A DNA stretch of 64,000 nucleotides from Thalassotalea sp. ND16A. Lineage in GTDB: Bacteria; Pseudomonadota; Gammaproteobacteria; Enterobacterales; Alteromonadaceae. Below the pieces are notes generated by a model, which saw only the letters and a list, made by a program, of their open reading frames with translations, searched no databases and had not been told where the DNA came from. A program made the translations under genes and the position numbers. Shown here one piece after another: positions 8,863 through 18,855 of this stretch; position 1 is the first letter of the stretch; the number at the start of each line of letters is the position of its first letter. The stretch spans positions 78,968 through 142,967 of the forward strand of contig NZ_JQDZ01000030.1 of assembly GCF_000764205.1 (NCBI RefSeq), read 5' to 3'.

Positions 8863-9188
8863 TTTGAATTCCCTTATCACGAATAGAATAAAATTACATG
8901 TAACATGTAATAAAATTACATTTGGCTGGACTTTAACAAATAAAACGCTAAAATAACAGCTTCTCAGAACTGTTTTTGTAACTAAATAACGTTATTGTTT
9001 TTTGGTTTATTTTATGGTTAAAAATAAAAGGCCAGTCGTCTAAGTCTAGTGTATGGCGACAAATAATCGGCTATTTTAAACGAATAAAGTTCACTATTGG
9101 TGCTAATACCAGGTTGTTAATTTTTTGCACCGATACAAAGCAGGGTCTGCACCTAATAATGATTAATACATGATTAATGGAGAATAAC
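8863..9188. other. Divergent malQ / CBM48-gene intergenic region
   Basis: 326 bp between divergent genes. The malQ side carries the palindrome ATTACATG-TAA-CATGTAAT at 8893-8911, a likely operator. The remainder is AT-rich with no coding potential that I can support. Confidence 0.5.
8893..8911. promoter_or_regulatory. Palindromic operator candidate upstream of malQ
   Basis: Perfect 8-bp inverted arms ATTACATG and CATGTAAT separated by TAA, 31 bp from the malQ start. A further ATTACAT lies at 8915-8921. The symmetry and placement fit a dimeric regulator site; I cannot name the regulator. Confidence 0.45.
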
Positions 9189-9485
9189 ATGCTTACAAAA
9201 AAATACTTTAAAACCAAAGATGAAGCGGAAGTGACATTTGAATTTGCACGAAATGACGTGAAATCTGTGTCACTGTACGGCGATTTCAATGACTGGCAAG
9301 CGATTGAAATGAAATTTATCAAAAAATCTCAGAGTTTTAAAACCAGAGTAAGATTGCCGAAAGGTGGTAGCTATCAATTTCGTTACTTATTAGATAACGC
9401 CGAGTGGGAAAATGATCATGCAGCCGATCAATACCTGGCCAATGAATTCGGTAGTGATAATAGTGTGGTAACAATCTCAAGTTAG
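9189..9485 (+). CDS. CBM48 / isoamylase N-terminal-like mini-protein
   Basis: A 98-residue protein consisting only of an early-set beta-sandwich of the CBM48/AMPK-glycogen-binding type. The diagnostic run is SVSLYGDFNDW, followed by LPKGGSYQFRYLLDN. No catalytic domain, signal peptide or membrane segment is present. It would bind glycogen or maltodextrin, possibly as a chaperone or scaffold for the neighbouring enzymes; that role is inferred. ATG 9189 is preferred over ATG 9177 because GGAG at 9179-9182 sits 6 nt before it. It is followed by a hairpin and then glgX, and is probably its own transcript. Confidence 0.8.
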   Translation: MLTKKYFKTKDEAEVTFEFARNDVKSVSLYGDFNDWQAIEMKFIKKSQSFKTRVRLPKGGSYQFRYLLDNAEWENDHAADQYLANEFGSDNSVVTISS

Positions 9486-9493
9486 GCTGAAGG

Positions 9494-9536
9494 TGAGGTG
9501 AAATGAAAGAATTGTTAATTTTTTTATTTCACCTCA
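9494..9536 (+). terminator. Stem-loop after the CBM48 mini-gene
   Basis: TGAGGTGAAAT at 9494-9504 and ATTTCACCTCA at 9526-9536 are perfect 11-bp inverted arms, just after the stop codon at 9485. The loop is 21 nt and contains seven Ts. An AT-rich stretch follows. Probable terminator that separates this gene from glgX. Confidence 0.5.
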
Positions 9537-9576
9537 TATTTTAATGGCACTATGACTTTCAATGGAATACTGTCAT

Positions 9577-9590
9577 TGGAAGCGCTTTCA
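9577..9590. promoter_or_regulatory. LacI-family-type operator upstream of glgX
   Basis: TGGAAGCGCTTTCA is a near-perfect 14-bp palindrome centred on the CpG of AAGCGCTT, the core shared by many LacI/GalR-family operators, including sugar regulators of the MalR type. It lies 63 bp before the glgX start, where it could control the whole glg run. The regulator itself is not in the window. Assignment is by pattern only. Confidence 0.5.
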
Positions 9591-9652
9591 TTACTTTGAG
9601 TGTTCATGCTTGATAATTCAAAGGTAATTAGCTTGTTGTATATAGGAAATAC

Positions 9653-11779
9653 ATGGAACGATATAGAATGGAACCCGGAAGAGGTTACCCTATAGGGGCA
9701 ACTCTCGATGATGGCGGGGTAAACTTTTCATTATTTTCGGCGAACGCAGAAAAAATTGAATTGTGTATTTTTGACGAGCATGGTCATCAAGAATTAATGC
9801 GCTTTGCTTTGCCTTTGTGCGAGCATCAAGTTTGGCATGGTTATCTTCGAGGCGCGAAAGCCGGTCTAGTCTACGGCTATCGGGTGTATGGGCCTTATCA
9901 GCCAGAGTTTGGTCATCGGTTCAACCATCATAAATTATTACTCGATCCCTATGCGCGGTCTTTAGCCGGAGAATTTTCATGGTCTGACCGCCATTTCGCC
10001 TACAAGCTTAATGATCCCAAACAAGACTTATCATTCGATGATAGAGACAATGCCGATGTGATGTTTAAAGCGGTTGTGGTTGAGCCCTCGGCGCCACGTT
10101 TACCGCGAGTGCCTGTTGCCTGGCAAAATACGGTGATCTATGAAGGTCATGTTAAAGGGTTAACTGAGCTAAACAATAAAGTACCCAAACAATTGCGCGG
10201 CTCTTTTTTAGGCATCAGTCATCCCGCAATGATCGCCCATTACCGCGCACTTGGTATCACCACCATAGAATTATTGCCGGTTCAGCAATTTGTCTCAGAG
10301 CAGTTTTTAACGGACAAAAATCTTTCGAACTATTGGGGCTACAATTCATTAGCGTTTTTTGTTCCCCATAAAGATTACCTGAATCAAAAGCAGATAGTTG
10401 AATTTCAACGTATGGTTGATGAACTGCATCAAGCCGGTTTTGAAGTGATAATCGATGTCGTCTACAACCATACCTGCGAAGGTAACTGGTTAGGACCAAC
10501 GTTAAGTTTTCGCGGCATAGACAATAGCTCTTATTATCGTTTAAACCCTACCGAGCAACGCTATTATATCAACGATACCGGTTGTGGTAATACCCTGAAC
10601 ATTAGTCACCCCCGGGTTTTACAAATGGTCATGGATAGTCTGCGGTATTGGGTGCAAGTCATGGGCGTAGATGGATTTAGATTCGACTTAGCGCCGATTT
10701 TAGGGCGTGAAGTGCAGGGGTTTGATAAAAGTAATGGCTTTTTGGATGCTATTTTACAAGATCCTTTGCTAAGCACTGTAAAACTCATTGCCGAACCCTG
10801 GGATATTGGTCCTGGAGGCTATCAACTGGGTGGTTTTCCTGCTCCCTGGTCTGAGTGGAATGATCAATACCGTGATACCATCAGGCGTTATTGGCGCGGT
10901 GACAAGGGCATGTTGCCGGAATTTGCCCGTAGAATTCACGGCTCCAGTGATATTTTTGAACACAGTGGCCGCCAACCCTATGCCAGTATCAACTTTCTTT
11001 GTAGCCACGATGGCTACACCTTGCATGATTTAGTCAGTTATCAACAGCGTCACAATGAGGCCAATGGTGAAAATAACCGGGATGGTCATTCGGATAATTT
11101 TTCACATAACCATGGCATTGAGGGCGAGACCACAGACACCGATATTTTAGCGCTGCGCTTACGGCAAATTAAAAATATGCTCGCCACCGTGATGCTTTCG
11201 CAGGGCGTGCCGATGTTACTTGCCGGTGATGAATTGGGCCGTAGTCAAAAAGGGAATAACAATGCGTATTGCCAGGACAATGAGATCAATTGGTTAAATT
11301 GGGATGAAAAAAGCTTGTATGCCGATGAACTCACCCCCTTCGTCGCAAGTTTGAGCCAATTAAGAGCACGTGTGCCGATGTTGGCCTATCGAAAGTTTAT
11401 CCATAAGGATGACCACAGTTCACAAGTCGATATTGTCTGGTTTCATCGTTCTGGACTTCCTATGCACAAAGAGCATTGGCATTCTCATCATGCGGCCACC
11501 TTAGGGTACCTGATACAGGAAAAGAGCACTTCATCGGAACAACTGTTGTGCCTTTTTCACGCAGGAAATGAGCCAATTGAATTTCAACTGCCAGCAATAG
11601 ATGGCATCGAACATTGGCAGGTAATGATCGATACCAATTCCAGTGCCAACCAAGATGAAATCCGCCGCATTCCAGCGCAACGTAAAATTACCATGGCGCC
11701 TTTTTCAACCATTGTTTTATTAAATGGTGATTTTAATGATAAAAACCAGGAATTATCCACAGATGAACAAAAACAATAA
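9653..11779 (+). CDS. glgX: Glycogen debranching enzyme (GH13)
   Basis: Hydrolyses alpha-1,6 branches left on phosphorylase-trimmed glycogen. 708 residues. An N-terminal CBM48-like domain (about 1-150, PIGATLDDGGVNFSLFSANA) precedes the GH13 barrel. Catalytic residues are Asp345 in GFRFDLAPIL, Glu381 in LIAEPWDIG and Asp453 in CSHDGYT. The GlgX-type segment GYNSLAFFVPHKDY is present. AGGA lies 7 nt before ATG 9653. Its last 17 nt overlap glgP, so the two are translationally linked: debranching and phosphorolysis work on the same outer chains. Confidence 0.94.
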   Translation: MERYRMEPGRGYPIGATLDDGGVNFSLFSANAEKIELCIFDEHGHQELMRFALPLCEHQVWHGYLRGAKAGLVYGYRVYGPYQPEFGHRFNHHKLLLDPYARSLAGEFSWSDRHFAYKLNDPKQDLSFDDRDNADVMFKAVVVEPSAPRLPRVPVAWQNTVIYEGHVKGLTELNNKVPKQLRGSFLGISHPAMIAHYRALGITTIELLPVQQFVSEQFLTDKNLSNYWGYNSLAFFVPHKDYLNQKQIVEFQRMVDELHQAGFEVIIDVVYNHTCEGNWLGPTLSFRGIDNSSYYRLNPTEQRYYINDTGCGNTLNISHPRVLQMVMDSLRYWVQVMGVDGFRFDLAPILGREVQGFDKSNGFLDAILQDPLLSTVKLIAEPWDIGPGGYQLGGFPAPWSEWNDQYRDTIRRYWRGDKGMLPEFARRIHGSSDIFEHSGRQPYASINFLCSHDGYTLHDLVSYQQRHNEANGENNRDGHSDNFSHNHGIEGETTDTDILALRLRQIKNMLATVMLSQGVPMLLAGDELGRSQKGNNNAYCQDNEINWLNWDEKSLYADELTPFVASLSQLRARVPMLAYRKFIHKDDHSSQVDIVWFHRSGLPMHKEHWHSHHAATLGYLIQEKSTSSEQLLCLFHAGNEPIEFQLPAIDGIEHWQVMIDTNSSANQDEIRRIPAQRKITMAPFSTIVLLNGDFNDKNQELSTDEQKQ

Positions 11780-14225
11780 CCTCTGCGAAATTACGGTGTC
11801 AGATGACAGTGTATTAATGAATGCGCACACCTTTGCCGAAGACTTAGCTCGACATTTTCATTTTTCTTTAGGTCGAGACAAGGTGCAAGAGTCACATCTA
11901 TACCTGTATAACGCGCTTGCCATTACCGTTCGTGATCACTTAGTTTCTCAGTGGCGAAAAACCAGAATGGCAAGAGCAGGGCAACGCCGTGTCGCGTATA
12001 TGTCACTTGAGTTTCTCATGGGGCGCACCCTCAACAATGCCATCTTGAATTTAGACTTAGATGATACGGTTCGCGCAGCGCTCGAAGGATATTGCTGTGA
12101 TTTAGAAGATGTTGAGCAAGCGGAGCATGATGCCGGATTAGGCAATGGTGGTTTAGGGCGGTTAGCCGCTTGTTTTCTAGACAGTTGTGCGAGTTTAGCG
12201 CTGCCGGTCATTGGGTATGGCATTCGTTACGAATACGGTATGTTCAATCAAGAAATTAAAAATGGCCAGCAAGTGGAACATCCGGATAACTGGTTACGTA
12301 ACGGTAATCCGTGGGAAATAGCAGCGCCGGAAAAAGCGATAAGAATTAAATTTTTTGGTCATGTCGACGTTATCACGAAAAAAGATGGCCAGCAATACCG
12401 TCAGTGGAACAATACCCATGATGTCTTGGCGGTGCCATATGACATGCCGATCCCCGGTTATCAAAACGGTATTGTCAATACCTTACGGTTGTGGAAATCG
12501 GAAGCGACCGATGAGTTTGATCTTGATGAATTTAACGCCGGCAGTTACACCGAATCGGTAGCACGAAAGAACCTCGCTGAACAAATTACCATGGTGTTAT
12601 ACCCAAATGACAGTAGTGAAAATGGCAAAGAACTGCGTTTACGTCAACAGTATTTTCTCTCTTCGGCATCGTTACAAGACACCATTAATCTTTATGTAGA
12701 ATCACATGGTAAAAACTTCGATAAGTTTGTTGCGCTAAACAGTTACCAATTGAATGATACTCACCCCAGTATTGCGGTCGCTGAGTTAATGCGCATTCTG
12801 ATGGATGATTACAGTATTCCCTGGGATGATGCCTGGGCCATTACCTCGCAAACCATGGCGTATACCAATCATACGTTACTGCCGGAAGCGCTAGAAAAGT
12901 GGCCGGTTCGTTTGTTTGAAAACTTACTGCCACGTATCTTAGAGATCATTTATGAAATAAACGCGCGTTTTCTGCAACAAGTCGCCGTTTGTTGGCCCGG
13001 GGATAGTCAAAAACAGAGTGCTTTATCGTTAATCGAAGAAGGGCATGAGCCGCAAGTAAGAATGGCGCACTTAGCGATTGTCGGTAGTTATTCCGTTAAT
13101 GGTGTTGCGGCGCTACACACCGAACTATTAAAAGCAGGGCTATTTAACGACTTTTATCAGTTATGGCCGGAAAAGTTCAACAATAAAACCAATGGGGTAA
13201 CCCCTCGTCGTTGGTTATCGCATTGCAATAGAAGTTTATCTGCGCTGATCTCAAGTAAAATAGGCCGCAATTGGGTCGCAGATTTTGCCGAAGTGTCACA
13301 GCTGAGTGAATTTGCCAATAATAAAGCCTTTCAGAAAAAATGGCGTGACAGTAAACAACATAACAAAGCGGCATTGGTCGACCTGGTCGAGGAAGCAACC
13401 GGGGTAACCTTTGACGTTAATATGATGTTTGATGTGCAAGTAAAACGTATTCATGAATACAAACGTCAGTTGCTCAATATTATGCATGTTATTGGTTTGT
13501 ATGACCGCATTCGTAAGGGCGATACTGCTGACATAACACCACGTTGTGTGCTAATTGGCGGCAAAGCTGCCCCCGGTTATGTCATGGCCAAACAAATTAT
13601 TAAATTAATTAATAATGTGGCCGATACCATCAACTTAGACCCGAAAGTAGCCAAATACCTAAAAGTCGCGTTTATCCCGAACTACAACGTATCGGCGATG
13701 GAAATCATCTGCCCGGCAACCGATTTGTCTGAACAAATATCGACCGCCGGCAAAGAAGCATCGGGCACCGGTAATATGAAATTCATGATGAACGGTGCGC
13801 TCACCATTGGCACCCTTGATGGTGCCAATATTGAAATTCGTGATGCGGTTGCGCCAGATAATTTCTTCCTGTTTGGTGCAGAGGCCCATGAAATTCCAGG
13901 CATAAGAGAAAACTATCAACCGAATGAAATAATTGCAAACTCGCCAACCTTATCGGCGGTGATGCAGTTGTTAGAAAGTGGTCACTTTAATTTGTTTGAA
14001 CCGGGCATTTACGACTCGATCATTGAGTCGATTCGTGACCCCGGAGATATGTGGTTAACCGCGTATGATTTTGACAGTTATTTCCAGGCGCAACGTCGTG
14101 TCGATGAATGCTATAAAGATCAACAGTTGTGGACCCAAAAGAGTATTTTAAACACTGCGGCCAGTGGTGTGTTTTCGAGTGATCATACGATCAGGCAGTA
14201 TCGAGATGAAATATGGAAACTATAG
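11763..14225 (+). CDS. glgP: Glycogen/maltodextrin phosphorylase
   Basis: Releases glucose-1-phosphate from non-reducing ends of glycogen, using pyridoxal phosphate. 820 residues, typical of the family. Conserved blocks include YMSLEFLMGRTLNNA near the N-terminus, GLGNGGLGRLAACFLDS, and the cofactor site EASGTGNMKFMMNG with Lys673 as the Schiff-base lysine. ATG 11763 overlaps the end of glgX and gives the usual protein length; an in-frame ATG at 11736 would add nine residues unrelated to the family. AGGA lies about 12 nt upstream, a loose spacing consistent with coupling to glgX translation. Confidence 0.95.
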   Translation: MNKNNNLCEITVSDDSVLMNAHTFAEDLARHFHFSLGRDKVQESHLYLYNALAITVRDHLVSQWRKTRMARAGQRRVAYMSLEFLMGRTLNNAILNLDLDDTVRAALEGYCCDLEDVEQAEHDAGLGNGGLGRLAACFLDSCASLALPVIGYGIRYEYGMFNQEIKNGQQVEHPDNWLRNGNPWEIAAPEKAIRIKFFGHVDVITKKDGQQYRQWNNTHDVLAVPYDMPIPGYQNGIVNTLRLWKSEATDEFDLDEFNAGSYTESVARKNLAEQITMVLYPNDSSENGKELRLRQQYFLSSASLQDTINLYVESHGKNFDKFVALNSYQLNDTHPSIAVAELMRILMDDYSIPWDDAWAITSQTMAYTNHTLLPEALEKWPVRLFENLLPRILEIIYEINARFLQQVAVCWPGDSQKQSALSLIEEGHEPQVRMAHLAIVGSYSVNGVAALHTELLKAGLFNDFYQLWPEKFNNKTNGVTPRRWLSHCNRSLSALISSKIGRNWVADFAEVSQLSEFANNKAFQKKWRDSKQHNKAALVDLVEEATGVTFDVNMMFDVQVKRIHEYKRQLLNIMHVIGLYDRIRKGDTADITPRCVLIGGKAAPGYVMAKQIIKLINNVADTINLDPKVAKYLKVAFIPNYNVSAMEIICPATDLSEQISTAGKEASGTGNMKFMMNGALTIGTLDGANIEIRDAVAPDNFFLFGAEAHEIPGIRENYQPNEIIANSPTLSAVMQLLESGHFNLFEPGIYDSIIESIRDPGDMWLTAYDFDSYFQAQRRVDECYKDQQLWTQKSILNTAASGVFSSDHTIRQYRDEIWKL

Positions 14226-14235
14226 CTTTATTCTG

Positions 14236-14262
14236 ATACCAATTTGATTCATTTACTTGGTA
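14236..14262. repeat. Short ATACCA...TGGTA palindromic repeat, copy 1
   Basis: A 27-bp sequence between glgP and glgC with TACCAA/TTGGTA arms. The copy at 53712-53739 matches it in all but a few positions, and a looser version lies at 50168-50194. It looks like a dispersed intergenic hairpin family. Confidence 0.45.
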
Positions 14263-14314
14263 GAAGCAATGTGGTGATTAGTGTTTGTTAAATAATGTGT
14301 GTAAAGGAGGCGTT

Positions 14315-15580
14315 ATGCCCAAGTATGAAAATCGTAACATCAGTAATTTAACTCGAGAAACATATGCAATGGTTTTAGCGGGAGGGAGAGGCTCTCGCTT
14401 ATACGAATTAACCGATAGACGGGCAAAACCCGCCGTTTATTTTGGTGGTAAATTCAGGATCATTGATTTTCCATTATCGAACTGTATTAATTCCGGTATT
14501 AAAAAAATCGGCATTGCTACTCAGTATAAGTCGCACTCGCTAATACGTCATGTTAACCGTGGCTGGGGTCACTTTAAAAAAGAATTAGGTGAATCAATTG
14601 AAGTATTGCCAGCGTCACAGCAAAATGGTGACGGCTGGTATGTCGGTACTGCCGATGCGGTTTTTCAAAATATGGATATTATCAAAAGTGAAATGCCAAA
14701 ATATGTGATGATTTTATCCGGTGACCACGTTTATCGAATGGATTACGGGCCATTATTGGCGTCTCATGTAACCAGCGGCGCAGACATGACGGTATGTTGT
14801 ATTGAAGTGCCTGTAGCCGAAGCCGCAGGGGCCTTTGGAGTGATGACCGTAGATGAAGACAGTCGTGTTTGTCGATTCGATGAAAAACCGGCTAACCCTG
14901 CCGAAGTTCCCGGCAAACCGGGTATCACCTTAGCGTCAATGGGCAACTACGTTTTTAACACCGAATTTTTGTTTGAGCAATTGCGACAGGATGCCGCACA
15001 AGAAGGCTCAAGCCACGACTTTGGCAACGACATTATTCCGAAAATCATTGAATCGCATAAAGTATACGCCTTTCCGTTCACCGATCCAGATTCTGTTCGT
15101 CAACCTTATTGGCGCGATGTTGGTACGCTGGATTCGTTTTGGGAAGCCAATATGGAATTAGTTTCTCCTGAGCCAGAGCTAGATATGTACGATAGAAACT
15201 GGCCTATCTGGACCTATCAAGAGCAAACCGCGCCGGCAAAATTTATTTTCGATGAAGACAACCGACGAGGTCTGGCCGTTGACTCAACGGTATCCGGTGG
15301 CGTCGTAGTTTCCGGTTCAATGGTGAAAAAATCCTTGTTGTTTTCGCAAGTGCGGGTGAATTCCTATTGCCATATTGAAGAATCCGTTATTTTGCCTAAA
15401 GTGGATATTGGCCGAGGTTGTAAAGTGATCAAAGCGATTGTTGATAGAGGTTGCCAAATCCCCACGGGTTTGGATATTGGTGTTGATCATGCAATGGATC
15501 GCCAAAATGGCTTTCGAGTGACCGATAAAGGTGTGGTGTTGGTAACTCCTGCCATGCTCCGTGACCTGGCCGCAAAATAA
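14315..15580 (+). CDS. glgC: Glucose-1-phosphate adenylyltransferase
   Basis: Makes ADP-glucose from glucose-1-phosphate and ATP, the committed and normally allosterically controlled step of glycogen synthesis. 421 residues. The N-terminal nucleotidyltransferase carries [16 protein letters not shown], then the substrate segments [14 protein letters not shown] and [14 protein letters not shown] left-handed beta-helix region follows in the C-terminal third ([23 protein letters not shown]). ATG 14315 is chosen for its strong AAAGGAGG site; an in-frame ATG ten codons earlier (14285) lacks one. The gap to glgP is 89 bp and holds a small palindromic repeat. Confidence 0.95.
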   Translation: MPKYENRNISNLTRETYAMVLAGGRGSRLYELTDRRAKPAVYFGGKFRIIDFPLSNCINSGIKKIGIATQYKSHSLIRHVNRGWGHFKKELGESIEVLPASQQNGDGWYVGTADAVFQNMDIIKSEMPKYVMILSGDHVYRMDYGPLLASHVTSGADMTVCCIEVPVAEAAGAFGVMTVDEDSRVCRFDEKPANPAEVPGKPGITLASMGNYVFNTEFLFEQLRQDAAQEGSSHDFGNDIIPKIIESHKVYAFPFTDPDSVRQPYWRDVGTLDSFWEANMELVSPEPELDMYDRNWPIWTYQEQTAPAKFIFDEDNRRGLAVDSTVSGGVVVSGSMVKKSLLFSQVRVNSYCHIEESVILPKVDIGRGCKVIKAIVDRGCQIPTGLDIGVDHAMDRQNGFRVTDKGVVLVTPAMLRDLAAK

Positions 15581-15624
15581 AATCCATTAATAACTTACCA
15601 TTGAGTTGTAATGTTTTGAAAAAT

Positions 15625-15657
15625 AACAATTATCCGTAAATTTTTAGGGTAATTGTT
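15625..15657 (+). promoter_or_regulatory. Hairpin in the glgB leader
   Basis: AACAATTATCC at 15625-15635 pairs with GGGTAATTGTT at 15647-15657 (one U-G pair), 32 bp upstream of glgB. It could partially terminate or stabilise the message between glgC and glgB. Function inferred. Confidence 0.35.
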
Positions 15658-15688
15658 GTGATCAAAATAAGTTAATTAGGAACAAACC

Positions 15689-17944
15689 ATGAAAAACCAG
15701 GCCATTAGCTTGTTAAGTAATGTAGAAGTCGTGGCGTTAACGACAGCCAAACATGAAGATGTGTTTTCTATTTTGGGCATGCATCAGAACCCACAGGGTA
15801 AAGGCTTAATTGTAAGAGCATTCTTACCTGACGCCATTAGCGTTGACGTAATCGATAACAACACCGGTAAAAATGTTGCAGCACTCGCTTTAGTCAATGA
15901 CTCAGGGCTCTTTGAAGGACCATTAGGTCGCCGACGCAATTGCTTTAATTATCATTTACGGGTCGCTTATCAAGATGAAACGGTTATTGTCGAAGACCCG
16001 TACCGTTATCCGGCGCTACTTAATGACAACGATCTGTACCTTTTTTGTGAAGGCACACATCAGCACGTATATCAATGGATGGGCGCTCATCAGCGCGAAG
16101 TTGATAATGTTAACGGCACTCATTTTGTTTTGTGGGCACCGGATGCCAAACGTGTTTCCGTTGTCGGTGACTTTAACTTTTGGGATGGCAGACGCCATGT
16201 GATGCGCAAACATCCGGCGGCAGGCATTTGGGAAATTTTTATCCCCAACGTCGCTGACCATGCCACATACAAATATGAAATTGTCGGCAGAGATGGTCAA
16301 ATTCAGCCACTAAAAGCAGACCCATACGCATTTGCCATGCAACACCCGCCTGAGACGGCATCAACAGTTGTGCACAGTCACGCTTACCAATGGCAAGATG
16401 AGAAATGGCTGGCGGAACGAACTGCCGAATCGAATCATTATCAGGGGCCGGTGTCAATTTACGAAGTACATTTAGGCTCATGGCGGAGATGTGATCGCAG
16501 TGGCACCGCGGCAAATCATAATGCGTCATCGCAAAATAGCTATTTAACTTATCGAGAATTGGCCAGCCAATTGATCCCCTATGTGGTTGAAATGGAATTT
16601 ACCCATATGCAACTGATGCCGGTAAGTGAGTATCCATTTGACGGATCCTGGGGCTATCAACCGGTCGGACTGTTTGCCCCTACCTCTCGTTTTGGCAGTG
16701 CTGATGACTTCAAATATTTTGTCGATTGTTGCCATCAGGCGGGGATTGGTCTGTTATTGGATTGGGTGCCCGGACATTTTCCCACGGATGCCCATGGCAC
16801 CGGAAAACTCGATGGTTCCTGCCTGTATGAACATGAAGACGTAAGAAAAGGCTTTCATCCGGACTGGAAAACCTTGATATACAATTATGGTCGCCAGGAA
16901 GTACAAAGTTATTTATTAAGTAATGCCATTTATTGGTTAGACCAATTCCATATCGATGGATTACGCGTAGATGCCGTAGCTTCGATGTTGTACTTAGATT
17001 ACAGCAGGGAAGAGGGCGAATGGCTGCCGAATATTCATGGTGGTAGAGAAAATTTAGAAGCGATTGAATTATTACAACAAGTCAATCGCCGAGCCTATGG
17101 CAATTACCCCGGGGTGATGATGGTCGCGGAAGAGTCGACCGCCTGGCCAGGGGTCTCAAAACCTGTCGATGGCGGCGGTCTCGGCTTTGGTTTTAAATGG
17201 AATATGGGCTGGATGAACGATACCTTAAAGTATATGGAACGCGACCCCATACATCGCCAACATCATCATAATGAAATGACGTTCGGTATCGTTTATGGTT
17301 TTAGCGAGAACTTTGTTTTGCCATTAAGTCATGACGAAGTCGTGCATGGTAAGGGCTCGTTGCTGAACAAGATGCCAGGGGATGATTGGCAGAAATTTGC
17401 TAACCTGCGTGCCTACTATGGTTTTATGTGGACTCACCCGGGCAAAAAATTGCTGTTTATGGGCGGTGAATTTGCCCAACGTAACGAGTGGAACCACGAT
17501 CAAAGTTTGGATTGGCATTTATTAGAAGAGGCAAAGCATGAAGGTGTGCAACTGTTAATCAAAGACTTGAACCATACCTACCTTAGTATTCCTGCCTTGT
17601 CAGAACTTGATTGCGACAGCAGTGGTTTTGAATGGCTAGACTCGCAAAATAGTGAACAGTCAATATTGGTTTATTTGCGCAAAGGCAAAGCAGGCACGGC
17701 ACCGGCATTGGTGGTTGTCAATCTTACCCCGACAAGCTACCAGGGGTATTGTATCGGTGTACCGTTAGCTGGTTTTTATCGTGAGTGTTTAAATACCGAC
17801 AGTAGTAAATATGGCGGCAGCAATGTGGGTAATGAAGGCGGTGTGTGCTCCCACAGTCAAGCCTATGCTGGTCAACCCCATCAAGTTACGCTATCTATAC
17901 CGCCATTAGCGACGATGATCTTTGAATGGCAAGCAAATTTTTAA
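15689..17944 (+). CDS. glgB: 1,4-alpha-glucan branching enzyme (GH13)
   Basis: Forms alpha-1,6 branches in growing glycogen. 751 residues, slightly longer than the E. coli enzyme, with both N-terminal beta-domains (N1 about 20-120, CBM48 about 135-230 with RVSVVGDFNFWDGRRHVM). Catalytic residues are Asp428 in GLRVDAVASML, Glu481 in MVAEESTAWP and Asp549 in LSHDEVVHGKGS. The C-terminal all-beta domain is present but carries a Gly/Ser-rich insertion around residues 700-725. AGGA lies before ATG 15689. It ends 12 bp before the broken pgm gene, so they were co-transcribed. Confidence 0.95.
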   Translation: MKNQAISLLSNVEVVALTTAKHEDVFSILGMHQNPQGKGLIVRAFLPDAISVDVIDNNTGKNVAALALVNDSGLFEGPLGRRRNCFNYHLRVAYQDETVIVEDPYRYPALLNDNDLYLFCEGTHQHVYQWMGAHQREVDNVNGTHFVLWAPDAKRVSVVGDFNFWDGRRHVMRKHPAAGIWEIFIPNVADHATYKYEIVGRDGQIQPLKADPYAFAMQHPPETASTVVHSHAYQWQDEKWLAERTAESNHYQGPVSIYEVHLGSWRRCDRSGTAANHNASSQNSYLTYRELASQLIPYVVEMEFTHMQLMPVSEYPFDGSWGYQPVGLFAPTSRFGSADDFKYFVDCCHQAGIGLLLDWVPGHFPTDAHGTGKLDGSCLYEHEDVRKGFHPDWKTLIYNYGRQEVQSYLLSNAIYWLDQFHIDGLRVDAVASMLYLDYSREEGEWLPNIHGGRENLEAIELLQQVNRRAYGNYPGVMMVAEESTAWPGVSKPVDGGGLGFGFKWNMGWMNDTLKYMERDPIHRQHHHNEMTFGIVYGFSENFVLPLSHDEVVHGKGSLLNKMPGDDWQKFANLRAYYGFMWTHPGKKLLFMGGEFAQRNEWNHDQSLDWHLLEEAKHEGVQLLIKDLNHTYLSIPALSELDCDSSGFEWLDSQNSEQSILVYLRKGKAGTAPALVVVNLTPTSYQGYCIGVPLAGFYRECLNTDSSKYGGSNVGNEGGVCSHSQAYAGQPHQVTLSIPPLATMIFEWQANF

Positions 17945-17950
17945 GGATAA

Positions 17951-18783
<833 letters not shown>

Positions 18784-18855
18784 GGGTAAAACGGCTAATA
18801 AATAATGTAAAATCAATTTACTACTTAATATAAAAGACAATAAAGGGTGTGCACG

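Noticed and set aside
9540..9560. Second TGGCAC motif, considered as a sigma-54 promoter upstream of glgX
   Set aside because: No GC doublet at the required 10-bp distance from the GG.
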